Below, piece after piece: positions 1-7,604 of a stretch of 64,000 bases of DNA. The translations under genes were made by a program, and so were the position numbers. How positions within the stretch are numbered: the stretch's first letter is position 1; every line of letters begins with the position of its first letter. Source of the stretch: Paraglaciecola arctica (lineage in GTDB: Bacteria; Pseudomonadota; Gammaproteobacteria; Enterobacterales; Alteromonadaceae). Under the pieces are notes generated by a model. The model did not search any database and was not told where the DNA came from. It saw nothing but the letters and a program-made list of their open reading frames with translations. Where the stretch lies: contig NZ_JAHKQO010000045.1 of the NCBI RefSeq assembly GCF_018861065.1, positions 1-64,000 on the forward strand, read 5' to 3'.

Positions 1-2
1 AC

Positions 3-206
3 ACTGGTGTATCTTGTGGCGGTAACAGCCTTATTCGTACTGCGATGCTAAACAATGCAGTAGAAACAGGTACCTTGATGGTCAAAAAAATGCCTAAGGG
101 TGACTTAAGCTCTCCAGAAAAAGACGGTAAAACTGTACTAGCTTGGGCGTCTGAAAATGGCTTAGATGCTTCTCCTATCGTGGCTGCATTAAACGACAGA
201 ATATAG
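3..206 (+). CDS. C-terminal end of an unknown protein (5' truncated by the window)
   Basis: An open frame runs from the window edge to a TAG at 204-206 and encodes the last 67 residues of a protein whose start lies outside. The visible part begins TGVSCGGNSLIRTAMLNN and contains a second short helical stretch (LAWASENGLDASPIVAAL). This resembles, from memory only, the DUF3718 family of small secreted proteins of Alteromonadales, in which a Cys-containing strand precedes an ankyrin-like helix pair. No catalytic motif is visible. A strong hairpin terminator follows about 90 bp downstream, so this is the last gene of its transcript. The frame is convincing because the other two forward frames are closed early. 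The family assignment is tentative. Confidence 0.6.
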   Translation, partial: TGVSCGGNSLIRTAMLNNAVETGTLMVKKMPKGDLSSPEKDGKTVLAWASENGLDASPIVAALNDRI

Positions 207-297
207 GCTTAAAAGAATTGTTCTAGAACGAACTAAACGTTCAACATGGTGGGTGAGTAGCAATCTTTTTAAACAGAAGGTTACTTACCATAGAAAG

Positions 298-322
298 ACG
301 GCCTCTTTGAGGCCGTTTTTTT
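298..322 (+). terminator. Rho-independent terminator after the partial gene
   Basis: A perfect 8-bp stem (ACGGCCTC/GAGGCCGT) with a TTT loop is followed by seven T residues. It lies between the end of the partial plus-strand gene and the end of the convergent quinone oxidoreductase gene. The T-run is on the plus side only, so it mainly ends plus-strand transcription. Confidence 0.9.
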
Positions 323-342
323 ATGTTCAGAAAGAGCTGTTA

Positions 343-1317
343 CTAGGGCTTGAGTGTCATTTTTCCTTTGACTTCACGATTCATAACTTTGTTTAACGCA
401 TCCTTAGCATTTTCCAAAGGAACCACTTCGTCTACTATTACTTTGACTTTACCTTGCACATACCAAGTTAATAACTCTTTCATATTATCGGCAAAATCCT
501 TAGGCTGATGTTGGGTAAACGAGCCCCAGAAAATCCCCATAACCGAGTAACCTTTAACCAAAGCCAAATTGACTGGAAACTCTGGGATAGTGCCACCAGC
601 GAAACCAACCACTAGTAAACGACCGTTCCAAGCCATGCTTCGTGAGCACGCGTGAAATGTATCTCCGCCTACACATTCATATACCACATCAACACCTTTA
701 CCGTCGGTCACTTCTTTGATTGCCGTTTTTAAGTCAGTTTCGGTGTAGTTAATGAGAATATCCGCACCATTTGCTTTGGCCATATCCAACTTTTCTTGGG
801 TTGAGCAAACGGCAATTACAGTGGCTCCCATTTCTTTACCTATTTGAACCGCCGCTAGACCTGTTCCGCCAGCAGCTCCTGTTACCAATAGAGTTTCACC
901 GGGTTGAATCTGTGCGCGCTGTTTAAGCGCATGATGAGCTGTAGCGTGGGCTGTGACTAGTGCCGCAGCTTCATCATCAGGAATTTCATCAGGAATAGGC
1001 ATAATGTGCGTGGCTGGGCACAGCACTTTTTCGGCATATCCCCCCAACATACACATAGCAATAACTCGCATACCCACTTTAAGGTGTGGTACGCCTTCGC
1101 CTATTTCACTAATGACGCCTGCAACTTCATTGCCTGGTACAAATGGAAAAGGAGGCTTCATTTGATACAAACCTTGTACCAATAACCCATCTGGAAAGTT
1201 CACCCCACATGCGGTTACGTCTACCACTACATGACCTTTCTTAGCAACAGGATCGGGTATATCTTTATATTGTAATTGTTCAACAGGGGCAAATTCTTCA
1301 CATACTATAGCTTTCAT
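343..1317 (-). CDS. Zinc-independent quinone oxidoreductase (NADPH:quinone reductase family, MDR superfamily)
   Basis: A 324-residue medium-chain dehydrogenase/reductase of the usual length for the NADPH:quinone oxidoreductase/enoyl reductase branch. The N-terminal GroES-like half (about 1-120) has the family pattern ACGVNFPDGLLVQG and lacks the structural four-cysteine zinc loop, so it should be zinc-free. The cofactor half carries GAAGGTGLAAVQIGK at about 147-161, the Rossmann glycine motif. It is the last gene of a minus-strand operon behind a kinase and an acyl-CoA dehydrogenase (54-bp gap), which suggests it reduces an enone or quinone intermediate of acyl-CoA breakdown. The substrate cannot be read from the sequence. 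The first ATG is used. Confidence 0.88.
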   Translation of the reverse strand: MKAIVCEEFAPVEQLQYKDIPDPVAKKGHVVVDVTACGVNFPDGLLVQGLYQMKPPFPFVPGNEVAGVISEIGEGVPHLKVGMRVIAMCMLGGYAEKVLCPATHIMPIPDEIPDDEAAALVTAHATAHHALKQRAQIQPGETLLVTGAAGGTGLAAVQIGKEMGATVIAVCSTQEKLDMAKANGADILINYTETDLKTAIKEVTDGKGVDVVYECVGGDTFHACSRSMAWNGRLLVVGFAGGTIPEFPVNLALVKGYSVMGIFWGSFTQHQPKDFADNMKELLTWYVQGKVKVIVDEVVPLENAKDALNKVMNREVKGKMTLKP

Positions 1318-1371
1318 TACATTCTCCGTGAAATATCTAGTATTTCAGCAAGCCCTTTTAGGCTTGCTGTT

Positions 1372-2406
1372 TTATTGAGTAAGTTTTAAGGCGTATTGAG
1401 CCAAAGGTTTAACAATAGCTCCAACGGCTTGGGCTTCTTTGTTCGACGCATTACCGTCTTCTGCTCGTTTTGCTACACCTTGAGCAATAGCAGCTAAGCG
1501 GAAGAAACTAAAAGCTAAATAGAAATTCCAATTATCGATTTTGTCGATGCCCACCAACTTACAATAAGCGTCAACGTATTCTTGTTCTTCTGGGATCCCC
1601 AACGGTGCTCTTTCAACACCACCTAACCCAGTCGCTTTACCGACATTTTCAGGCAACCTTAATTGCATACATTGATAGGCTAAGTCGGCATATGGATGAC
1701 CTAAAGTCGACAATTCCCAATCTAAAACGGCTAATATTTTAGGCTCCGTTGGATGGAACATTAAATTGTCCATACGATAATCACCATGCACTAGGGATAC
1801 TTTGCCATCATCTTCAGGCAAGTGTTTTTCTAGCCAAGCAATTAATTGTTCCATTTCAGGAATATCTTGAGTCTCTGACAACTTATATTGCTTACTCCAG
1901 CGACTAAATTGGCGCTCATAATAATTGCCAGGTTTGCCGTAATCGCTCAGACCAACTTTTTCGATATCAACACTATGCAACGCGGCCATTACTTCAACCA
2001 TTTCCTGATACATTTGGCCGCGAATTTGTTTATCTGTAATAGTTGGTAATGCACTATCCCAAAAAACTCGCCCTTCGACATATTCCATGATGTAAAACAT
2101 GCTGCCAATTACAGTTGTGTCTTCACAAAGATGATAGACCTTGGCGACTGGTACGTTAGAGTTTTCTAATGCAGCCAACACTTTGTATTCTCGATCAACC
2201 GCATGTGCTGACTTGAGTAACTTACCCGGTGGTTGTCGGCGCAATACATAAGACTGATTCGCAGTCTGTAGTTTAAAGGTAGGGTTTGACTGCCCACCTG
2301 CAAATTTTGTAGCAGTTACAGGCCCTTTAAAACCTGCAACATGTTGAGTCAAGTAATCTGCCAGAAGTTGCTCGTCTAGTTGATCAACTGAGCCTCTATC
2401 AGTCAT
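1372..2406 (-). CDS. APH-family phosphotransferase of the ACAD10/11 type
   Basis: A 344-residue aminoglycoside-phosphotransferase-fold kinase. The catalytic loop LVHGDYRMDNLMFHP lies near residues 204-218 and the metal-binding DWE (AVLDWELSTLG) about 15 residues later. The wording of this block is close to the kinase half of eukaryotic ACAD10/ACAD11 and of bacterial LvaA, enzymes that phosphorylate the hydroxyl of 4-hydroxyacyl-CoA so that a partner acyl-CoA dehydrogenase-like enzyme can eliminate the phosphate. The gene sits 27 bp downstream of such a dehydrogenase, so the two probably do the same job as separate chains. Antibiotic resistance is unlikely in this setting. The substrate is inferred from context only. 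Confidence 0.85.
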   Translation of the reverse strand: MTDRGSVDQLDEQLLADYLTQHVAGFKGPVTATKFAGGQSNPTFKLQTANQSYVLRRQPPGKLLKSAHAVDREYKVLAALENSNVPVAKVYHLCEDTTVIGSMFYIMEYVEGRVFWDSALPTITDKQIRGQMYQEMVEVMAALHSVDIEKVGLSDYGKPGNYYERQFSRWSKQYKLSETQDIPEMEQLIAWLEKHLPEDDGKVSLVHGDYRMDNLMFHPTEPKILAVLDWELSTLGHPYADLAYQCMQLRLPENVGKATGLGGVERAPLGIPEEQEYVDAYCKLVGIDKIDNWNFYLAFSFFRLAAIAQGVAKRAEDGNASNKEAQAVGAIVKPLAQYALKLTQ

Positions 2407-2433
2407 AACATTTTCCTCTTTAACAAATTCATA

Positions 2434-3648
2434 CTAAGCATTGGCATCTTTAATTAAGTTTCGGCCTAGTTGCATCATGTGCACTTCATCAGGGCCGTCA
2501 GCTAATCGAATGGTTCGAGCATAGGCATAAGTCGCCGCCAAAATGAAATCTTGGCTAGTGCCTGCTGCACCGTGCATCTGAATGGCTTGATCGATTACGT
2601 TACACGCCATTTTAGGTGCTACAATTTTGATCGCAGCGATGATATTTTTGCTTACTTTATTACCGTATCTGTCCATGTTGTCGGCCGCTTTTAGTGTCAA
2701 CAAACGAGCTTGCTCGATGTCACAATGCATTTGAGCAATTCGTTCCCGAATTGACTGCTGTTTACTCAAAGGCTGACCAAACGCGATACGGTTTTCTACT
2801 CTTTCACATGCCAAATCTAAAGCTCGCTGAGCACAACCTATTAAACGCATACAGTGGTGTATTCTGCCAGGCCCTAAACGACCTTGGGCGATAGCAAAAC
2901 CTTCCCCTTCTCCAACTAATAAATTGGCAGCAGGAACACGAACGTTATCAAATGAAACTTCAGCATGTCCAACAGGCTCATCATAATGCCCCATTGCGGC
3001 CATAGGTCGAATGACTGTGACACCTTTAGTATCCATAGGAACCAATATCTGCGATTGTTGTTGGTGACGGGGAGCAGACGTGTCTGTTTTACCCATAACT
3101 ACCATAATTTTGCAGTTAGCATTCATCGCACCACTGGTATACCACTTCACACCGTTGATGACATATTCGTCACCATCACGGGTGATTGAAGTTTCAATAT
3201 TTGTTGCATCAGATGAGGCTACAGCTGGCTCAGTCATAGCAAAAGCGGAACGAATTTCACCTTCTAATAGAGGGACTAACCATTTTTTCTTATCTTCTTC
3301 TGAACCGTATCGGGCCAATACTTCCATATTGCCAGTATCTGGAGCGCTGCAGTTAAAGACTTCACTGCTCCACATGACTCGTCCCATCAATTCACATAGT
3401 GGCGCGTATTCTAGGTTGCTGAGTCCGGCACCATAGGGTAAATATTCTTCTGGTAAAAACAGATTCCATAGTCCTGCGTCCTTTGCCTTCTGCTTAAGAG
3501 CCTCGATCATTGGAGGGGTTGACCAGCGGTTTGGGTTATTATGCACCGCGTCAATATATTCTTGTTCAACTGGATATATATGCTCATCCATAAATGCCTG
3601 TAAGCGGTCAATAAGGTTTTGGGATTTGTCAGAGTAATCAAAATTCAT
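2434..3648 (-). CDS. Acyl-CoA dehydrogenase, ACAD10/11-like
   Basis: A 404-residue flavin-dependent acyl-CoA dehydrogenase with the normal three-domain length. The FAD/substrate-binding strand [19 protein letters not shown] lies near 136-154, and the C-terminal helical domain holds [13 protein letters not shown] and then ADGPDEVH, a block I associate with ACAD10/ACAD11 rather than with short- or medium-chain dehydrogenases. Cytoplasmic. It lies between a histidine phosphatase (13-bp gap upstream) and the APH kinase (27-bp gap downstream), which implies one transcript. The likely reaction is either alpha,beta-dehydrogenation of an acyl-CoA or elimination from a phosphorylated 4-hydroxyacyl-CoA; the kinase neighbour favours the second. 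Confidence 0.92.
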   Translation of the reverse strand: MNFDYSDKSQNLIDRLQAFMDEHIYPVEQEYIDAVHNNPNRWSTPPMIEALKQKAKDAGLWNLFLPEEYLPYGAGLSNLEYAPLCELMGRVMWSSEVFNCSAPDTGNMEVLARYGSEEDKKKWLVPLLEGEIRSAFAMTEPAVASSDATNIETSITRDGDEYVINGVKWYTSGAMNANCKIMVVMGKTDTSAPRHQQQSQILVPMDTKGVTVIRPMAAMGHYDEPVGHAEVSFDNVRVPAANLLVGEGEGFAIAQGRLGPGRIHHCMRLIGCAQRALDLACERVENRIAFGQPLSKQQSIRERIAQMHCDIEQARLLTLKAADNMDRYGNKVSKNIIAAIKIVAPKMACNVIDQAIQMHGAAGTSQDFILAATYAYARTIRLADGPDEVHMMQLGRNLIKDANA

Positions 3649-3661
3649 AGTTGTATTTCCT

Positions 3662-4339
3662 TTAGCTAAAGGTGATGGAGTCCAGTCTATCTGGACTGTC
3701 TAAATGAGGGATATTGTTAAAACTTGCTAAACGTATTGTGTTTTTGTTGAAGTAAAAATGGCTGATGCTGGTATTACGGACTTGCATATTAAGCTCTATT
3801 ACTTGTTTGGCATCTAACCCTAAGACCAAACTCATTAACATCGAAATCGCACCACCAGAACTGACAATCAAAATAGGTTTGTCACTCTCCTGCTGACACA
3901 CTTTATGCAGCGCGCTATGCACTCTCTCTCTAAAATCTGTCCAGCTTTCATCTAGAGATGCTTCATGCAATAAGCCTTCTGACCATGCATACATAGCTAG
4001 TTTCAATAATCGATAAAAGTCTGCGGGTTTAGGGTTGTCTGGTAAGTTACTTTGTGGGTTGGATGAGAGATAACTATCACCAATATTTTTAAAATTAAAT
4101 TCATTGAAACCGGTATCTACCCTAACAATTGGCGCTTGATTTAACCCCAATATAATACCTTCTGCGGTTTCTTTATGACGGACCATGTCCCCCATAAATG
4201 CATGTGAAAACGAAATACTTCGTGATGTGAAGTATTCACCCAACCAACGTGCTTGTTGATGACCAAGCTCGCTTAATTTGTCGTAATTTTTAGCTCCAAA
4301 AGAAGCCTGTCCATGTCGGACCAAATAGAACTCAGACAC
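3662..4339 (-). CDS. Histidine phosphatase family protein
   Basis: A 225-residue phosphoglycerate-mutase-like phosphatase. The phosphohistidine motif [10 protein letters not shown] is at residues 6-15 (RHG at 8-10), a second arginine region is in [15 protein letters not shown], and the late catalytic region is [14 protein letters not shown], where the usual GH pair reads SSGG; the second active-site histidine is therefore not obvious. It is the first gene of the acyl-CoA dehydrogenase/kinase operon and was probably recruited for phosphate turnover there, but this family is broad and no substrate can be assigned. The start ATG is the first in frame, and a 390-bp gap separates it from the divergent receptor gene. 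Confidence 0.8.
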   Translation of the reverse strand: MSEFYLVRHGQASFGAKNYDKLSELGHQQARWLGEYFTSRSISFSHAFMGDMVRHKETAEGIILGLNQAPIVRVDTGFNEFNFKNIGDSYLSSNPQSNLPDNPKPADFYRLLKLAMYAWSEGLLHEASLDESWTDFRERVHSALHKVCQQESDKPILIVSSGGAISMLMSLVLGLDAKQVIELNMQVRNTSISHFYFNKNTIRLASFNNIPHLDSPDRLDSITFS

Positions 4340-4560
4340 GTACTCTCCGATAATTTGATAACCGCTGCGATAGTATTACCAATAGATCTATTAGTTGAAT
4401 TTATTATTTTAATTAATTTACATTTCCTGTAATTATATCGGTGAAATCATCGACCATATTTCTTTCATCATTTGCTACTCAATCCTATTTTAATGACTTA
4501 ATTCATCGGCATAAATGTTAAATTTGAGAAAGCGATTACAACGATTTATTGCAATTAGAT

Positions 4561-4582
4561 TACGTTATTAACAAATAACGTA
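4561..4582. repeat. 9-bp perfect inverted repeat upstream of receptor promoter
   Basis: TACGTTATT and AATAACGTA flank an AACA loop and end 7 bp before the predicted -35 element. The position suits a second transcription-factor site, but no known regulator is recognised. There is no T-run, so it is not a terminator. Confidence 0.5.
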
Positions 4583-4589
4583 CCAGCAG

Positions 4590-4636
4590 TTTACTTTTAA
4601 CCAATATTCTTGATAAAGTTACAGGTCTGATGAGTT
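4590..4636 (+). promoter_or_regulatory. Promoter with FadR-like operator for the first receptor
   Basis: A -35-like TTTACT (4590-4595), an 18-bp spacer and a -10-like TAAAGT (4614-4619) are followed directly by TACAGGTCTGATGAGTT (4620-4636). The GGTC-N-GATGAGTT core looks like FadR operators; the right half resembles, from memory, the Escherichia coli fadD operator. The same arrangement recurs before the second receptor, and a related operator precedes fadE. An operator over the transcription start fits repression relieved by long-chain acyl-CoA. Confidence 0.65.
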
Positions 4637-4733
4637 AAACCTTAGGGTTTGAACACTGCACTTAGATCCATATTACCCAATAGTATAAAAACCCAATATA
4701 GACTAGTAACACTAGCTAAAAAGAGATGCCATA

Positions 4734-7325
4734 ATGCAACAGACACTCCCAAAACGTTTTACACTTTCTGCCCTATCAAGCATGGTTACATTATCCTTTG
4801 CTTTGGCAAACTCTGCGGCATTTGCACAAGAAGTGGAACAAGCAGCAGAACAAGAAGGACGCTTAGAAACCATTACTGTTACCGCGCAAAAAAGAGCACA
4901 AAATCTACAAGAAGTGCCGGTTTCTGTTACGGCTTTTACCGGAGATGAGATGGCCGAAGCGGTCATCAAAGATATGTACGACCTTCAAACCAATGTACCT
5001 GGTTTAGGAGCGTTTCAAAGCCAAAGTGCAACTAACTCAAGCTTCTCTATCCGTGGTGTAGGCACTTCATCGCAAAACTTTGGCTTGGAGTCATCCGTGG
5101 GTCTGTATGTTGACGGCGTTTATCGTGCTCGTCAAAATTCGATGATCAATAACCTTGTTGATGTTGCCACTGTAGAGGTATTACGTGGCCCCCAAGGCAC
5201 ACTTTTTGGCAAAAACACTCCCTCTGGCGCCATTCTTGTCAATACAGTTAAGCCTAGTCATGACGGTGGTGACGGTTTTGTTGAAGCTACAGTTGGCAAC
5301 TACGGTTTGGTAAACTTGGCGGGGGCGGCGTCAATTTCCGCAATTGAAGACGTTTTAGCTTTTCGTGTCACAGCTTTTGGAAGCCAGCGAGATGGTACAA
5401 TTAGCGATGTTAATTTAGGTGAAGATACACTTAATGATAGAAACCGTTGGGGCGCTCGGGTGCAAGCCTTGTATACGCCTTCTGATGAAGTATCTGTCCG
5501 TGTCATTGCTGATTATTCAGAAATAGACGAAATATGTTGTGGTGCGCCGGTGCAATTAAGCAACTTTGAAGCCACAGAATTACCAGGAGTATATGGTTCT
5601 GACGCTGCTTTACCTAGCCTAGGGGGTACAGTATTCCCAGGTGGGGATGCATTTTACGACCGCGAAGTAGCGGTATCATTTTTACCTGTTTCAACGATGA
5701 CAGACAAAGGTCTATCTGCCGAGATCGACTGGGATCTTGATGACAACTTTACCCTTGTTTCAATCTCGGCCTACCGCAATTTTGAGTCTTTCGACAATAT
5801 CGATGCTGATTTTACAGATGCAGATTTATTCGGAACCATTAACGATTCAACTCAAGAGTCTTTTTCCCAAGAAATACGATTGGATTATACTGGCGATAAA
5901 GTCAATTACATTTTAGGCGCCTACTACTTCACTCAAGAATTGGATTTAAATTACAGCTTATATACAGATTCCTTATTTAACGCATTTTTCATGTCCTCAT
6001 TAGGCGGAGCACTTGACCCATTATTTGCTGGTTTAAACGACTTAAGTGCGTTAACCGGTGGATTTATTGCTCCTGCTGCTGAGGCGGCACCAGCAGGTAC
6101 AGGGTTTGACCACGTTGCGGCGCAAGAGCACGAGAGTTACGCGGTATTTGCACAGTTTGACTATCAGTTTACCGATGAACTGACACTTACTGCTGGTATT
6201 CGTTACACAGATGAATCTAAAGACTTAGCAACTGAATTCAGTGAAAACCTAGCAAACGGTGAAGACTTCCCTACTTTCTTTTCATCCACAACTGAACTAG
6301 CCATAGGCGGCGCAGCCGCAGGTGCCGCGTTAGGTAACATAGCAGCAGCTTTAACCGCAGGAGAAGCGCCGACGTCAGCTGATTTAGAAGCAATCAGACC
6401 ATTTCAGACTCTAGGTTGGGGATTTAATGCTTTAGGCACAACCACTGCAGCTCGCCCTAATATTGTAGAAACATTAGCTGATGACCAAGTTACGGGAACA
6501 GTTAAATTAAGCTGGCAGCCAAATCGCGATACCTTAGTATATGGCTCGTTCGGTACAGGTTACAAATCTGGCGGCACCAATACTGACCGGATTTCCGATG
6601 GTTTTGACCCTGTATTTAACGCTGAGACCTCTGAATCCTTTGAAGTAGGTATTAAGAAAGATATTCGTGATTACGATTTACGCGTAAATGCTGCAGCTCA
6701 TTACACAACTGTTGAAGATTTCCAAGCAAATACCTTTACAGGTAATGGCTTTAATCTACAAAACGCCGGGGATTATGAAATTTCTGGTTTCGAAGTTGAA
6801 GCCACTTGGGTACCGATAGATAGCCTTGAAGTCAATTTCGCATGGGCCTTTGTTGATGCTGAGTATAAAACCTTTAAAGGTGGAAACTGTTGGGTAGCTT
6901 ATACCTTCCATACTGGCATTGACGACCCAGGTCGCCAAAACCCAACGGATCAATTTTGTGATCGTTCAGGTGACCGACCCGGTGGCGAGCCCGAAAACTA
7001 TGCAGTCATAAGTGTCAAGAAAGACTTCGAAATAGCTGATGGTGTATATAGTTATTTGCAAGGCGACGTTAGCCACACCAGTGAGGTAGTGTTAGACGGC
7101 AGTAACGATCCATACGCGATTCAAGATGCATACAATATAGTAAATTTAAGGTTCTTTATGAACTTTGAAGAATCGGATATGGATGTCATCGTTTGGGCCC
7201 GTAATCTTCTTGACGAAGAATACATCAACCGCACTAACTTTAACGCCCCGTTGCAATCCGGGAAGTTAAACGCTTATATGGCTGAGCCAGCTACCTTTGG
7301 TGTGACCGTGAAAAAACGTTTTTAG
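4734..7325 (+). CDS. TonB-dependent outer-membrane receptor 1
   Basis: An 863-residue TonB-dependent receptor. A signal peptide with a hydrophobic core (about 12-30) ends near ANSAAFA; a TonB box follows (LETITVTAQKR), then the plug domain (about 55-170; FSIRGVGTSS, LYVDGVYRAR, EVLRGPQGTLFGKN) and a 22-strand barrel ending in the aromatic VTVKKRF. It imports a substrate across the outer membrane with TonB energy. The cargo is unknown; a FadR-like operator upstream points to fatty acids or other lipids. A vicinal Cys pair (268-269, DEICCG) is shared with the paralogue downstream. A terminator follows at once, so it is probably monocistronic. Confidence 0.95.
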   Translation: MQQTLPKRFTLSALSSMVTLSFALANSAAFAQEVEQAAEQEGRLETITVTAQKRAQNLQEVPVSVTAFTGDEMAEAVIKDMYDLQTNVPGLGAFQSQSATNSSFSIRGVGTSSQNFGLESSVGLYVDGVYRARQNSMINNLVDVATVEVLRGPQGTLFGKNTPSGAILVNTVKPSHDGGDGFVEATVGNYGLVNLAGAASISAIEDVLAFRVTAFGSQRDGTISDVNLGEDTLNDRNRWGARVQALYTPSDEVSVRVIADYSEIDEICCGAPVQLSNFEATELPGVYGSDAALPSLGGTVFPGGDAFYDREVAVSFLPVSTMTDKGLSAEIDWDLDDNFTLVSISAYRNFESFDNIDADFTDADLFGTINDSTQESFSQEIRLDYTGDKVNYILGAYYFTQELDLNYSLYTDSLFNAFFMSSLGGALDPLFAGLNDLSALTGGFIAPAAEAAPAGTGFDHVAAQEHESYAVFAQFDYQFTDELTLTAGIRYTDESKDLATEFSENLANGEDFPTFFSSTTELAIGGAAAGAALGNIAAALTAGEAPTSADLEAIRPFQTLGWGFNALGTTTAARPNIVETLADDQVTGTVKLSWQPNRDTLVYGSFGTGYKSGGTNTDRISDGFDPVFNAETSESFEVGIKKDIRDYDLRVNAAAHYTTVEDFQANTFTGNGFNLQNAGDYEISGFEVEATWVPIDSLEVNFAWAFVDAEYKTFKGGNCWVAYTFHTGIDDPGRQNPTDQFCDRSGDRPGGEPENYAVISVKKDFEIADGVYSYLQGDVSHTSEVVLDGSNDPYAIQDAYNIVNLRFFMNFEESDMDVIVWARNLLDEEYINRTNFNAPLQSGKLNAYMAEPATFGVTVKKRF

Positions 7326-7353
7326 ATCACGCTAAATAATATGCATTATCACC

Positions 7354-7377
7354 AAGCCGGCTTTAGCCGGCTTTTTT
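7354..7377 (+). terminator. Rho-independent terminator after receptor 1
   Basis: Perfect 8-bp stem AAGCCGGC/GCCGGCTT with a TTTA loop, followed by a T-run. It lies 28 bp after the stop codon. A near-identical hairpin follows receptor 2, in keeping with duplication of the whole unit. Confidence 0.92.
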
Positions 7378-7478
7378 ATTTACCCATTGCGGGACTTAAC
7401 AACCTGTAAATTCCAATGCATAAATGTGACCTATATTGTTCAATCACGTTTTTCCATTAACATTTACATAACCAATCA

Positions 7479-7525
7479 TTTACTTTCATCTTATATTCTT
7501 GCTAAAGTTACAGGTCTGATGAGTG
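7479..7525 (+). promoter_or_regulatory. Promoter with FadR-like operator for the second receptor
   Basis: TTTACT (7479-7484), an 18-bp spacer and TAAAGT (7503-7508) are followed directly by TACAGGTCTGATGAGTG (7509-7525). The layout and 16 of 17 operator bases match the site before receptor 1, while the rest of the two leaders diverges. The conservation restricted to promoter plus operator argues for selection on regulation. Confidence 0.65.
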
Positions 7526-7604
7526 GACCTTTGGCTTCAAAGCTGTTTCGGGATTCACTGTTTGTCATTTTTTTTAACAAGAAAGTCAAAATAGAGAAAC
7601 GTCA

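Larger units (their letters stand above)
4340..4733. other. Divergent intergenic region between the phosphatase operon and the first receptor
   Basis: About 390 bp of AT-rich sequence without a convincing ORF. It must hold the leftward promoter of the phosphatase-ACAD-kinase operon, which I could not place, and the rightward receptor promoter with its operator (annotated separately). A 9-bp inverted repeat lies just upstream of the -35 element. Confidence 0.6.

Noticed and set aside
1372-2406. Aminoglycoside resistance gene
   Set aside because: The fold is APH-like, but the sequence and the acyl-CoA dehydrogenase neighbour point to ACAD10/11-type kinases, not to drug resistance.
4445-4465. 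FadR-like ATGGTCGATGATT on the minus strand before the phosphatase operon
   Set aside because: The central N between GGTC and GA is missing, so the two half-sites are out of register.
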